A stretch of 64,000 nt of DNA from Zymoseptoria tritici IPO323 (GCF_000219625.1 NC_018198.1:62001-126000); one strand, 5' to 3'; counted from the stretch's first letter, positions 44,761 to 56,609 are shown. The notes: generated by a model from the sequence alone, not told the origin. Numbers and translations are program-made.

Positions 44761-44939
44761 ATAGTCCTGGGCTACCTGCAAATTCCGCCCAAAAAGAGCC
44801 TCTGGATGTGCCAACATCATCCCGGCGGTATACCACCAACTCGTGCAGAAAGGAAGTACCAGCTGTGATCGGAGAGTGAGATCAGGCTTGTCTCGTCTGC
44901 GAGGTCAACGGAGAGATGGGAACCAGAAGGATCAAATAC

Positions 44940-45770
44940 CGCAGCATAGCCGATATCCATGCATGGATTGTACTGGAAGAGTACCGCCTGGCTTTATCGC
45001 CGATCGCGTGGGTCTGTGGGCAATATGGGCAGTATTAAATAGCAGGCGGGACAGTCTGACGGTCCGGAGGCCGATTTCAGTAGTGTACGTACTTAAGTAC
45101 ATGCGTTTCTTGTGGTCGGAAAGGACTTTAACTGGTTCACCGTCGTCTAAGGCGAGCTCTGGTCGCCAATCTTCGAAGGCTTTGACGATAGGTGGGAGCT
45201 CCTTGTCGTAGATGTCGTAGTTGCATTCGGCTGGTGACATCTTCTTCGAGAGATAAGCGACTAGTCGCATAACGCTATCGTTCCCGCGCTGAGAAAGCAC
45301 AGCTACGGTGACGAAGTCGGAAGCATTAGTTTCCAGGATAGTCTCGACTCCTGGCGTGAAGTAGGCAAGGACTAGTGCCTTTGTAAAGCGAAGCTTTATT
45401 TCGTCGAAGGCTTGCTGGCACTGTGGTAACCAAACGAAGGGGAGGCAACAAGACTTGGTCAGAGGTGCTTTGGCTTGAGGGTCACGGTCCGGATCCAAGG
45501 GTGTTATGTGTGTGAGGGCGGTCAATAGTGCGGCGGTAGAAGTTGGCGAAGCCGAGGAATAACTGCTCCTTTACGCAGGTAGGGGTTTCCCACGCTTGAA
45601 CGGCCGCGACTTTCTCTGGATCCATGTGGATACCGTCCTGCCGATGGTAAGGCGAAGGTACTTAGTTTCTTAAACGAAGAACTTGGACTTCTCGACGACG
45701 TACTCGCCTTTAGCGACAGCCTCGAAGACCACGAGAAGCGTTCTTCCACGGCATGGCCAAATCTCAATCA
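44940..45770 (-). mobile_element. Ty3/gypsy RT-RNase H remnant
   Basis: On the minus strand the end of reverse transcriptase is readable with frame slips ([34 protein letters not shown]), followed by a 197-codon frame with the tether and RNase H: CQQAFDEIKLRFTKALVLAY, ETNASDFVTVAVLSQRGND, VAYLSKKMSPAECNYDIYDK and KVLSDHKKRMY. These are the standard gypsy blocks in order. The RNase H D-E-D positions are partly kept (TNASDF has Asn for the usual first Asp). No LTR, integrase or gag was seen nearby. It is not RIP-saturated. Confidence 0.9.
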
Positions 45771-45774
45771 GCTC

Positions 45775-46190
45775 TCCAGGACAGACGACAAGCCTTCTCG
45801 AGAGTGGTCCTGTACTCGTCTATAAATGTCGGTCCGTCAGAGTGTCTCTGCGGGGTTGACCCATAATGTAGCTGTATACGACTTGGGCCCATAATCATAG
45901 ATTCTATTCCCATGTCAACCAGGCCATATCATCTCTCCCACAGTTCAAAGAACATGCAGAAGCACCCTTCGGACCCACCTTCTATTCCCGGGGACACTAT
46001 GTCCCGTCTTCCTATCCATGGGTCGCTGTTAGTTCAATGCCGACTCGCTTCCATGACGAACAGGGCTTCAACACCTACAAGGCTTGTGCAGTCCGGGAGC
46101 CGCAAGAAGATGGAGAAATGTGTCCTCGATCGTCCACCGTTGCGGGTATCGAGTTTTGCCTCGCGGGATGGATATGGACCTGTTGTCGCT
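45775..46190 (+). other. Plus-strand frame before the tandem array
   Basis: Phrases such as GPTFYSRGHYVPSSYPWVAV and FNTYKACAVREPQEDGE look protein-coding, and the last part runs into the tandem array. No family recognised. Confidence 0.3.
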
Positions 46191-46193
46191 TCC

Positions 46194-48300
46194 CTCACTC
46201 AATCTGGCTGATGATCTGGATCCATCTCTGTCGAAGACAGCGATGGCTACCTATACTCCGGGACTCGAGTGAACATCCGTAAAGGGTTTTTGGAACTATC
46301 GTAAGTGCTGAATACAACGTCGAAGAGTGACGTTCTTCGTTGTTGCATCAAGTCCGATTGCTCACCAAATTCTGGTAATAACTTGGATTTGCTCTTCATC
46401 CATCATTCCCGGCATGTTATGAACCCTGAGAGTAGACTGGACTTCCGTAAACTGTTCTTAGAGCGACCTAGCTCGTATGTCTTCGATCCAGGGTTCGGCC
46501 AGTAGATTTGTTGCATTAAGTCCGACTGCTCACCAAATTCTGGTAATAACTTGGATTTGCTCTCCAAACATCACTCCCGGCAAGTCATGAACTCCGAGAG
46601 TGGACTGGACTTCCGTAAGGAGGAGTTCTCGGAGCGACTCAGCTTGTGTGTATTCGATCTAGGATTTGGCCAGTAGCTGTATTCGATGAGTGTCTGTCGG
46701 TCGTGCCACCAGATTTTGGTGAGAAGCTAGATTTGCTCCCTGTAAGTCCATGCCCACTTGGATGTAGTCCGAAAACTGCGAGAGCCTCCATAAACATTTC
46801 TCGGAGCGATCCAGAATGCGGTGTTTAATCCAGGACCGGCGAATAGCTGTGTTCGACGAGTGTCGGTCTACTTACCAAATTTTAGTAACACTCTTATATA
46901 TCAGCTACCACCCTCCTGTGTTCCGTAAACGAAAGGCAGTTCCGTAAACACTTCTCGGAGCGGACTAGCAAGTGGTATCCAACCCGGGAGTCGGCGAAGA
47001 GGTGTGCTCGACATTTGTCGGTCCCCTCGCCAAATTTTGGTAACACTCTGGATTTGCTTATAATATATCGGCCATCACCTTCGTGTGCTCCGTGAACTAC
47101 AGGAAGTTCCTTAAACGCTTCTCGGAACGACTAATGGTGTCGGCTTTAGATACGGAGGCTCACCGGTTGCCGTCGGTCCTCTTATATGTTTTAGGCTGGC
47201 GACATAGACTGAACTCGGTTCCTACGTGCCTCCCACGCCTCGTAGATCACCCGTGAAGTACAGGTAGTTCCTTAAACACTTCTCGGAACGACCGATAGTG
47301 TCGGCTTTGGATCTGGAGGCTCGCTAGTTGCCATTTCTAGGTGTCGGTCCTCTTACTAATTTTTGGCTAGCGACATGGACTCGCATCCAACATGCCTTCT
47401 ACGCCTCGTAGATCACCCGTAAACGAAAGGAAGCTCCGAGAAGAGTTCTCGGAAGTATTAGACGTGCTAGCCCTTCCTCCGGGAACCTGTAGGTAGCTAC
47501 TATCGACGCTGAACTAGGCTTCGGTTGTCCCACCCGTTTTGGCTAACGACCTCGACTTACTTCCAACATGCCTGCCACGCCTCGTAGATCACCCGTAAAC
47601 GGAAAGAAGCTCCGAGAAGGGTTCTCGGAAGGATTAAACAAGTCGTCTTTACTTCCGGGCACCAAACACTAGCGATACTCGACGGTATCTCACTAAAGCG
47701 TAGCCTAGCATCGATATTTATCTGTTCCACAATACCCAACGCTATTCGGCAGTCCGAGAGTTGGCTGAGCATGTCGATTGGGGTGCTATATCGACTGACA
47801 AGGCACATTCTACTCTCAGGTATGTCGATTAACTGGCAGACTTATGTCCAGTCCCTCACCAATGTTTTTGCTAGCGTTGTGGATTGGTCTCTTTTGCAAC
47901 ATCGAGCATTGCCATGCACTCCGAGAACTAGCTGTATTTCCGGAACATGTGTTTCTATTATGCAATCGTACCGCTTTCGTGTGCGGTTAACGTAGACTGC
48001 TAATCGGCCTTGTCCGACCACGGGCCAAACTTAGGCTAGGATCGAGGCTTTGTCTCCTTTACAAGAATCAGCGCTGCCCTACACCCTAACAGTTGGCCAT
48101 AGTTCCGATACAGATGGCTCTGTCGTGAGAGGTCATCATCCGGACATATGGTCGTCAAAGACAGCTGCTAGTAGACTCTTAACACGTTGTTAGCGAGATT
48201 TGCTTGGGCCAAGATTCGCTTCTTTGTCCAGGACGGACATGCCCTTAGACTCCAGGATTTGACTGCAGGTCCGGGTCATATGCCTCTATCGTACCACTCG
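46194..48300. repeat. Satellite-like array, about 13 units of ~165 bp
   Basis: Unit starts, marked by (C)TCACCAAATTxTGGTAAxA or its decayed forms, fall at about 46194, 46361, 46529, 46705, 46871, 47026, 47181, 47352, 47533, 47689, 47855, 48022 and 48178: spacing 155-181 bp, mean near 165. Mid-unit marker is TTCCGTAAAC..TTCTCGGAGCG. Neighbouring units resemble each other more than distant ones. In the first units the plus frame codes for a 56-residue repeat (SPNSGNNLDLL .. LDFRKLFLERPS), so the array could be a decayed repeat-protein gene rather than a true satellite. Confidence 0.85.
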
Positions 48301-48339
48301 CATTAAAGAGATTGCGTCACCCCAAGCACGATTTGTGGT

Positions 48340-48705
48340 GCAGTTGGGCATCGATCAAGGTTCAGCCGCCCAGCTGGAATCCCAAGTCGAAACCACCGGA
48401 TTTCAACCTCCGAAAAAAAAAAAAGGTTTCCCAACCATAAAGATTGAACCTGGAGGTCCTCAATCGTAGTCCGATGATGCGTTTTCCGAGGGCGGCGGTC
48501 CAGATTTGCAACAGGGTCCCACATATTCCCCTCCAGCAGGCGTCGCAGATAAGACGACCACCAGTGAGCCTTTTGGTCAAGATCGACTTGGACTTGAGCC
48601 ATCCGCCAGGGCCAGCAATCAATATAGCCAAATAAGCGAGTGGCTTAGCCAGACGTGGCAACGAGGAGCCAACAAAGAGTTAATGAGAAGCTCAGAGTGG
48701 GAATA
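48340..48705 (+). pseudogene. NLS-bearing disordered protein remnant
   Basis: Plus frame reads VETTGFQPPKKKKGFPTIKI, with a 12-A run at about 48415-48426 coding KKKK, then EPGGPQS, a TAG (Gln fits), SDDAFSEGGGPDLQQGPTYS and ends ISEWLSQTWQRGANKELMRS at 48706. The basic KKKK patch and low complexity suggest a nuclear, disordered protein. Poly-A slippage could also have changed the frame. Similar in style, but not in sequence, to the frames at 34.2 and 37.9 kb. Confidence 0.4.
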
Positions 48706-48719
48706 AAAAGTAGCTACGC

Positions 48720-49486
48720 AGAAGAAGCACGAAGTTCCCCTGTCTGCCTAGCTGCTGTCAGACTATATAGTGCTCTCGGCTTGGAATGGAGTGTGTAGCA
48801 ATGTGTCGTCCATGGGGTGATTGTCCCAAGGTACAACACTCCTGTTATAATGCAACGAAACGACAAACGTTCTGGCACAAAGCAGTGGATCAGTGTCTTG
48901 TTACTATCGCAAGGACGTTCAGCGCTGACCAAGATAGGACTGCAAGATCCCCACGGAGTTCGGATTTCTCAAACCAAACCAGCTACCGCTAGCGGGGAAT
49001 CGTGAATCGCGATTTGAATGTTGAAGACATGCCTCCTGGTACCTGACGGACGTTCCGGAAAGTTGGTCTTCGATCTCCATTGCAGCAGCACTGTGTTGCT
49101 AACCGATCGTCGTGTACTCGAATTTGGTGTCCCGGCTACCGTCAAGTTTTGGTGAAAGTGAACACTTCTCCATCCCGTTGCAGCGGCCAAAGGTATAGAC
49201 TCCGTCCGGAATGCAGATCCTCGGTGTTGTCAGCATACACATCCCATTGTGAAGGGGTATGATCGATGTGAGATCCGCTGTGCCTGTTGAAGCTTGAAAT
49301 CAGAATTGTCGCTTCCTTGAGGACCTGGACCACCGCCCATTTCCTGGCGGTCTTATCGACTGGCCGTCGTGTTCACCGTGCCATCTAATCGTATAAACTG
49401 TCCAAGGGTTGGAGACCGCAAGAGCATGTTCAGGGTTACGATCGACAAGACACCCCAACGGTCAAGTATCATCAAGGTCTTGCAAT
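48720..49486 (+). other. Sequence left of the copia insertion
   Basis: Protein-like plus-strand phrases (ALTKIGLQDPHGVRISQTKP, LTDRRVLEFGVPATVKFW) in different frames suggest a decayed gene. From about 49323 one frame is open up to the insertion point and, after the element and one target copy are removed, stays open to about 56816. Confidence 0.3.
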
Positions 49487-49606
49487 TGTTGAAATTGAAT
49501 GATTGATGAAGTGATTTATTAAGGAACTAACTACCAACGGAGAGAGATATCCTAATATACACTATTTGGAGCTAGCTAGCCATTGCTAGCCACCGACATT
49601 TTAACA
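49487..49606 (-). repeat. Copia 3' LTR (left)
   Basis: 120 bp, TGTTGAAATT..ACATTTTAACA, ending in short inverted termini TGTT/AACA. Left target copy GCAAT directly precedes it. Confidence 0.95.
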
Positions 49607-49615
49607 CTCCCCCTC
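49607..49615 (-). other. Copia polypurine tract
   Basis: CTCCCCCTC on the plus strand, i.e. GAGGGGGAG directly upstream of the 3' LTR in element orientation; the usual primer site for plus-strand DNA synthesis. It escaped RIP, as a sequence without CA/TG would. Confidence 0.85.
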
Positions 49616-51278
49616 GTTAGCTGTTCTATGCTAGCCTCGTTAAACCCTCTATAAGGGAAGAGTACTAGCTTACCTCTTGTTTACTTAGCGGTATAGTGTT
49701 TCGTTAAGTATTCTATTTTAACAAAGGATTCCTACCGAGGGTTACTAAGGCTATGTTTCTTGTCCTTAGGATTAAAGTAGCGGTCCTTTATCTAGCTTAT
49801 TTTATAAACCTAGCGCATCGTATGTCCGATATAGTAGTTTTTATTAATCTCGATACTAGTGTCGCTAAATTGACGCTAGTCTATAGTGTCGGTAATGAAG
49901 TCGTTATAGATATTACCTATAAACACCCGATTAATGCGCTAGGTAGACCTAATTTTGTTATAGAACCGGACGATACTTCCGTAGACTCCGTTTAGCTTAA
50001 CTTCTTTATATCGGCGCATAAGGTTCCCGCTATCGTAGTCGTAGATAAAGAGGTTCTTCCTATGCTTAGTAGGCCTACTAACGATTACGAAGGCCTACAT
50101 ATACTACGGGCGTTAGCTCTAGTTAGAGTCGTTTACCTAGTTAGCTTAGGGGCTCTTAACTACTACGATCTAGGTTTTAGCCGTATAGGGATTAAGTAGT
50201 TTACTTCTCGTCTTACTAGCGGTTTAAAACGCGGTCTAAAGGTTAGAGTCTTTAGCGTCGTCGTATATAGTAGACTAGTTTACTCGTTCTTAATCGGAAA
50301 GGAACGCTAGAGGCTTAGGGTAAATATAAGGTCTTATACGGCCGTATTTCTTAGCGGATCCCTAGTTAAAGGCTTATAACATCCTAGCTATCTTACGGTA
50401 GTCCTTTAATTGCTCGGTAGATATAAAGTAATCTCGGTAGATTCTTTTAAGGGTCTCCGGGGTTAGAACACTAAAATCTATACTAGTAAGGTTCTTAGGT
50501 AGTAGTAGGCGCCTTTGTTTAATCCTTTAGCGAAGGAATCGACTAGGAGCGGTTGCTAGGAAATTAGCTATATTAGATAGAGGAAGCGACTAGTCTAAGT
50601 CGATTCTTCGTAAGGTAGGGCGGCCGAATTCGTTCTCCGTAAGCTTAAATCTAGACTCGGTTCTATAGTTATAGTTTCGGTAGGAAGGGAAATCTTCTAT
50701 AGTTGTTATCGTTAGCGTTAGTATCGCCGGATATTCGAGAAAGGAAGTAAGTTTAGTTCTAAAGTTAGAAAATCCTTATACTTTAGCGCTAAGGTTAGCG
50801 CCGAGGATTATATAACTCGGAGTTTTATATAAGGATTTAGGGTCGACGGCGATATCTCGATAAACGACCGGTTAATCCGTCCTTAAACTTCGTATACTTG
50901 TCCTAAAGGGTATTAGCTCGGAGCTCGTTGTCGAAGAAAATTAATAGCGACATTATTAACGTCGCTATCGTAGCCTTAGCGAAACTCCCCCTAGTCCGCT
51001 AACTTATTTTATGTCTTCTAGCTATTTTAGCGTTATAGCGGTAGTAGGGAGCGTTAAACTAACGGCTTTTCGGAAAGCGTAGAACTAGCGATTCGGAAGT
51101 AGCTTAGTAAGACTATTAGCGATTATTCTATCGGTTTTAACCTAGTATAGTTTAATGTCTCCTTCCTAAACTCGCTCGCGAATGAAATGTACGTCGATAC
51201 TAAAGTGCTTAGATCGCGAGTAGAACGCTAGGTTCTTCGCGAGAGCTATAGCGCCTTAGTTATCGTAGTATATAATAG

Positions 51279-51553
51279 TGTCAGAGGCTGGTGCCTGAGG
51301 CTGCATCGGCTGTGCCGATGCCTGGGCCAACGCCCAACGGACGAACGCCGGTTCAGAAATCCACTAGGCCGAATCGGGAACAAGCTTCCTTTCGGCCGAC
51401 TGGAAGGCCACGTATGCGCCAAGCGACGCTACGCGCACACACAGCTTATACTCGACGTTCCGTTGTTCTAGATAGATCTTCTTTTCGGTAGCTTTAGAAT
51501 TTCATACATTCGGATCTGGACCTTTGTGCGCAACTTCGGTTCAGACCCTTACA
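51279..51553. mobile_element. Solo LTR nested in the copia element
   Basis: 275 bp of normal, CA/TG-containing sequence inside the RIP-mutated copia body, starting TGTCAG and ending CTTACA, flanked on both sides by AATAG (51274-51278 and 51554-51558). TG..CA ends and a 5-bp target duplication identify an LTR; no internal region remains, so it is a solo LTR of another family. It was inserted after the host element had been RIP-mutated, or was too short to be hit. No second copy was noticed in the window. Confidence 0.88.
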
Positions 51554-52264
51554 AATAGTCGCCTATAGGCCTTTCTCGGAGTCGGGGAGAATTTAATCGA
51601 GAAGGGACTTTAGCTAGATAGCTTCCTTTACGGCTTATGTTTCGCCTATATATTCTACTTTAACCGTTAATAGCGCTACTCTCGTCTATCGTTTTAACGA
51701 CTAACTAATAGCTCCGCTACCTAGGCTAAAAACCTAGCCGGACGTAGAGCGGCGTATCTCGATATCCCTAGCCTAGTCGGCATCTATATAGCCGCTAAGA
51801 GGTTATAGATCTCTATAGTACACTAATTCGAATTAAATAGTATAACGTAGGTAGGCTATAATCCTCTCGACTAGCTTCTAGTGTTCTTCGGTAGGATTAG
51901 CGTAGAACCGACTAACTATAGATACGGAGTATACGATGTCTAGTCGAGTACTAAGCATAGCGTACATTAGTAAGCCTACCGCTAACTAATACTTAGCTCG
52001 GAGTTTATCCGGGGTAATGTAGCCCTCTTCTATAGGTTAGATCTTCGTAGAGGAGTCTATTAGTGTCGTTCTAACTTTCTGTTCCTATATGTTGTATTAC
52101 CGGAGGAACTTCTTAATATAGGCCTATTAGCTAAGGAATATCTTTCGGTTAACGCGGTCTCTACGTACTATTATACCGAGATAGTAGGCGTACGGCCCGA
52201 GATCGGTTATTTCGAATCTTTTCGCTAGTTAGCTCTTAATTTCGCCGACTTCCTTCTTCCGTAG

Positions 52265-52291
52265 TCCGACGATAAGTAGATCGTCTATATA
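52265..52291 (-). other. Copia reverse transcriptase YIDD site
   Basis: Minus-strand reading AIYIDDLLIVG is the RT active-site block (YxDD) of Ty1/copia Pol. Both Asp residues are kept although the surrounding frame is broken by stops. Confidence 0.9.
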
Positions 52292-53434
52292 TATAGCGAT
52301 AAACGTATTCCCTCGGATAAAGACACTAGTATCGGCGTCTAGTAGCTTAAATCCGATTTCCGCGAGGTAAGAGGTTAGGGTTTTATACTAGGTACGAGGT
52401 AACTACTTTAATCCGTAGAGCGACTTTTTAAGAAGGTAGACATCGTCCCTTTCCTCGAATTCGTAGGGTTGTTTAACGTATACGGTTTCCTTAATAAGGC
52501 CGTAAAGAAAGGCGGTTTTAACGTCTATTTGTTCGATCTCGTAGTCTAGTGCTACGGCGATTACGAAGATAGCTTTGTAGCTTATCGGCTTAACGACGGA
52601 TGCGAAGGTCTCGGTGTAGTCTAAGCCCTCTTCCTATCGGTATCCTTTAACTACCTATCGCGCCTTATATTTAAGGATCTTACCGTTTAGCCCTCGTTTA
52701 AGCTTAAATACCTACCTACCTAGTAGGATATTCGCCTTTAAAGAGATCTATAAGCGCTTTTTAAGTCGCTACGTTTTGTTCTTCCGGAGTAACTTTACTT
52801 CCTCGCTTATCGTATCTTTCTATTTAGACTAGATAGTAGTACCCTTAGCGTCCTATACCGTACGTAGCTCGTAAGGTTCGAAAGTAGCTATAGCTATCGT
52901 AAGGAAGGTGTATATTATTATCTACTATAACACTAGGTAATAGTCGAGGGTCTTAGTAAGTAGATTCGTATGTACGTAGAGCAATGCGTACTCGCTTTCG
53001 GGGAAGAGAGAGGTCTTCTTTCGGACTCGTTTTAGTCTATCCGGTACGGCGTCCTAGATAGTTTCCGTAGGAGGCGGTAGCGTTAGCTCCTTTAGCGTTA
53101 GTTCTCGAGACAGGGTATATAACGAGGGCGTTAGCGACTCGGGTAGAGTAGTAAGTTCCGAGTCGGTGCTTTTAGAATCTGTCGATTTATTATCTACTTT
53201 CTTTATAGTAGATATTGTCTCGCCCCCTAGAGTAGCAGAGACTAAAATCGGCCCTAAATCTACAATCGGACTAAGGAGTCTAACGGGGCGTTGCCTCTTT
53301 ACGCGCTTTAAGGGCGGCGCGTTATCCTCTTCGGAGGCAGAGTCTATTTCGACTTTAATATACTTCCGATGTTCCTTAAAGATAACGTTATAGACCTATC
53401 TAGGCTCTTTCTATCCCGGACAGATTACGAGGTA

Positions 53435-53647
53435 TTAGTAGTTCCCCTTAAAGCCGAGAAGCTTACCTTCTTCCGCTTTGTCCGTATAGCCTACGCGGTG
53501 TTTAGGCTCCTTAACGAGGCAATAGGCTTTTAAGCCGATCTTACGGATATTCGATAGGTCCGGTTTTTCTCCGTAGAACGCTTCGTGTCCTATAATAGCG
53601 TGCCTTAAGTTAGGTAACCTATTACGTAGGTAGGCTATTATAGACAC
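53435..53647 (-). pseudogene. Copia integrase C-terminal segment
   Basis: Longest surviving minus-strand frame of the element (70 codons): NRLPNLRHAIIGHEAFYGEK, LRKIGLKAYCLVKEPKH-like phrase and KAEEGKLLGFKGNY. These match the P-EA-YG-KPD-S-LR-FG-AY..KL-KAxxGxxLGY block after the integrase core. Flanking sequence in the same frame has stops. Confidence 0.9.
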
Positions 53648-56467
53648 TACCGCGGGCTACTATTTTAACAACAATTTACCGGCGAGTAGCGTTAGCTCGA
53701 GCTTTTCTAGAATAACCCGATTAACGGCTTCCGCGACTCTATTTAATTAACTTTGTTCGGTAGACGTAAATTCGAGCTTAATGCCTTAATCGTAGTAGAA
53801 GTCTTTAAAGGCGTTGTTAACGAATTCGCTTCCTTAGTCGAGTCGTATGCGCCTATACTTATAAATAGGGGTTTAATATCGTTTTAGGTACTATTATAAG
53901 CGAGGTAGAACGTCGAGAACATGTTTGTACGGAAAATAGTCGGTGTTAGTCGTATAGTCGTTAACTAAAGTAAGCTAGAATCTCGACTTATCGTAGCCGA
54001 TTATGTCTTTCGGGCTATGCTTAGAATCTATATATAGGAGCTCGAGTTTTAACGACACCGGTTTTATGTGCCTACGGTAAGGTTTAGCGTAAAAACGACC
54101 GTATACGTAGCTCTCGTATATATATTACCCTAATAGACTCGAGGCTTCTATTCCGGTAACTATGTCTTTTAGTCGGTAAACGCTTTACTAGCCGAGATAT
54201 CCTATTCTTTCGTACTAGAGTTATGCCTACTAACTATCGACTTCGTAAGTAGCTATACAAAAATCTATTTTAACGTCTATTAGTATAGTGTCGAGAAGGA
54301 GAAGGCCGTCTTAAAATCTTGTATTAAAGGAGCGGTTTCCTTTAACTAGAGAAAGGCCGGTCGATAAGGCAGAGATATTGTCGAAGAGAGGCTACATTTG
54401 TTCGAGAGAGAGGAGATTAACGCCTACCTATACTAAATATTTAACGTTTATAATGTTTAGCTAGTACAATTTGTCGCTAATCCTAGTAGGTATCCGAATA
54501 GTACTAATATACGTAGGTACGATAGCGTTTCCTCCGATTCCTCGCGAGCTATATCCTTCGATTAGGGTTATCGAGGTAAAGACGTCCTTTCTTCCGACGA
54601 GATAAGAAGAGTAGCTAAAGTCGACGATCTAAGTGTCGAAGAGATTTAATCCCTTATGTACGGCGAAGGACTCGCCGTTAGCGTTTAACGCTCGGAAAGC
54701 GTAGTCGTTTATTAGGACGATTAAACCCTTAGTCTTCTTTAGGGCGGTGTCGTAGATAAGAGTAGTTTCTTCGTCTTCGTCTACCTTTCGCTTTCCGTCT
54801 CTACGTTTAGCTTCTTTCTTCTTCTACTACTTAGGCGCCTTACTTAGGTTAAGTATAAAGCATTCTCCTTTATGCCGGCGGTCGTAGTACTTATACTACT
54901 CCCGAGGGTTGCTCCCGCGAGCTTTTAGCTTACGGTTGTTATACCCGCTATAGAGACCGAGCTCGTTAGCGCTGTTTAAAGCGTTGCGGCGCGTCTCGAA
55001 GTCCTTAGTACTAGAGATAACCTCTCCTAGCGTTACCGCTACCTTTTTAACTACTCTATTAATAGTCTTTAGAATAAGTAGGCGGTTTTAGTTAAAGGAG
55101 GTAACGAATAGCTCGAAAGACTCTAGTAGGCCGGTAATAAACTTCTAAACGGCGTAAGGTTTAGGAATCTTAAGTCCTAGGTCGATTTCGGCGAAGCGAT
55201 TCTAGAGTCGGCGAATTTCGGAGCCGTAAAGGCTAATACCGCCCTTAACGTTGTCTATAGTAATTAAGTTCTAGAGGTTCGAGATCCTCGCGAATTCTCT
55301 AGCGCCTCCTTTAGCGAAATGCTCTACGAGGGTGTTTAGCGTATTAAAGGGGATAGTATCCGCTAGAATAAGCTACTTAGCGTTATATCCGCATCTGTCT
55401 CTAATAATTCTAAGAGCTCTCTTTTGTTTAGCCTTAAAATCGCGCTAGTAGTTAGTCTAGTTAACGCCGTCGTAGGGAAGGTTAGGGTCGTTAACCGCTT
55501 TAGCGGTCTCGATAACGGCGCTATATCTAAGTACGATAAGCTAATTACGAATTTTGTCGTTCTAAAGGCTCTAATCGTCCTTTTCCTCGAGCACTAGTAC
55601 TAATAGGGTTAGTAGTTTCTCGGCGGCTTATATAGTTGATATAGTTAAATAATCGAAAAACAAGGTACGAGTTTAGATGTTCTTCGTAGAATCTTCCTAG
55701 TTTCTCGTTATAGAATGTCGTAGCCTACGTAAGGGGGAGCTAATTTAGCGCGAGAGAAACAGAGGTATTGTTCGTTGCCTCTATCTTTGTCGACGCGAAG
55801 GTAGAGAGGAGGTAGTATTAAAGGAGCGAGGCTAAAGAAGTCTCGAAGAGCGGGAGAAGGAGGATCCGGGATATCTAATACTACTACTCTTAGAGAAGGT
55901 AAACTGTATTCTTTCCGAGGACGTTTACGAGGAACAAAGTCCGATTCGTATCTAAAAGGAATTAGATCGATGTTAAGCTTAGGAAGCTTACCGGTTTTAA
56001 CCTCTTAACGTATCGTTTCGACGATATATAGGAAGGAGTGCTTGTCGAGGTACCGGCCTAGCGAAGGCTTTTTAAGGTAAAAACGACTCCTAAGGAGATA
56101 ACGATCGCGACGGTAAGGTTGTTTATTAACCTAGAGGGAATCGAAGAAGGATACGAGTTGTACGTTGTACCTCTTTCTCGATAAAGGAGGAACGACCTTT
56201 ATATTAGTCCTAACATCTATGTTAGCGTTCGATTCTATTACAATAAGAGGAGGTTAGTATATTAATTAAAGTAGCTAGTAATTAGCGTAAGAAGTTTTTT
56301 ACGCCAGCCTTCGAATTTCTAGCCTTATAGCGGGTAAACCCGTAACCGAGGCAATTGAGGCTGGTTTATTAATCTTAGGGTTTTGAAAGGTGTTATCTTA
56401 AATTCGGTACGAGTACGTAGCAGAGTGCGTAAAGGATGACAACGATAGTGTAGTGTAGTATGCGCAA

Positions 56468-56484
56468 AACCCGGGCTCATAACC
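56468..56484 (-). promoter_or_regulatory. Copia primer-binding site, half-tRNA type
   Basis: Directly inside the 5' LTR. The plus strand reads AACCCGGGCTCATAACC, whose GGGCTCATAACC is identical to the anticodon arm of initiator tRNA-Met (CAU anticodon), so the element's RNA would pair with a tRNA cut in the anticodon loop, as known for Drosophila copia and Ty5. It is not the 3' end (TGG..) type. Confidence 0.8.
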
Positions 56485-56604
56485 TGTTAAAATTGAATAA
56501 TTAATGAAGTGATTTATTAAGGAACTAACTACCAACGGAGAGAGATATCATGATATATACCATTTGGAGCTAGCCAGCCATTGCCAGCCACCGACATTTT
56601 AACA
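56485..56604 (-). repeat. Copia 5' LTR (right)
   Basis: 120 bp, TGTTAAAATT..ACATTTTAACA; pairs with the left LTR. Right target copy GCAAT follows. Confidence 0.95.
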
Positions 56605-56609
56605 GCAAT

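Larger units (their letters stand above)
49487..56604 (-). mobile_element. Complete RIP-mutated Ty1/copia retrotransposon
   Basis: 7118 bp bounded by 120-bp LTRs starting TGTT and ending AACA, flanked by a perfect 5-bp target duplication GCAAT (49482-49486 and 56605-56609). Minus orientation is shown by a polypurine tract next to the left LTR, a primer-binding site next to the right LTR, and Pol motifs. Order along the minus strand: gag with a zinc-knuckle-like Cys/His remnant (about 54880-54910, Cys mostly turned to Tyr), integrase C-terminal part (53647-53435), RT with YIDDLLIVG (about 52265-52291). This is the copia order (IN before RT). The interior is TA-rich with almost no CA/TG and many TAG/TAA stops, so it cannot move by itself. 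The LTRs differ at nine positions, eight of them transitions, fitting RIP after insertion. Confidence 0.95.

Noticed and set aside
49753..49995. Plus-strand 80-codon frame inside the copia element
   Set aside because: Element is on the minus strand; this is antisense in RIP-altered DNA.
56468..56484. tRNA-Met gene suggested by GGGCTCATAACC
   Set aside because: Only the anticodon-arm match is present; no acceptor, D or T arms. It is the retrotransposon primer-binding site.
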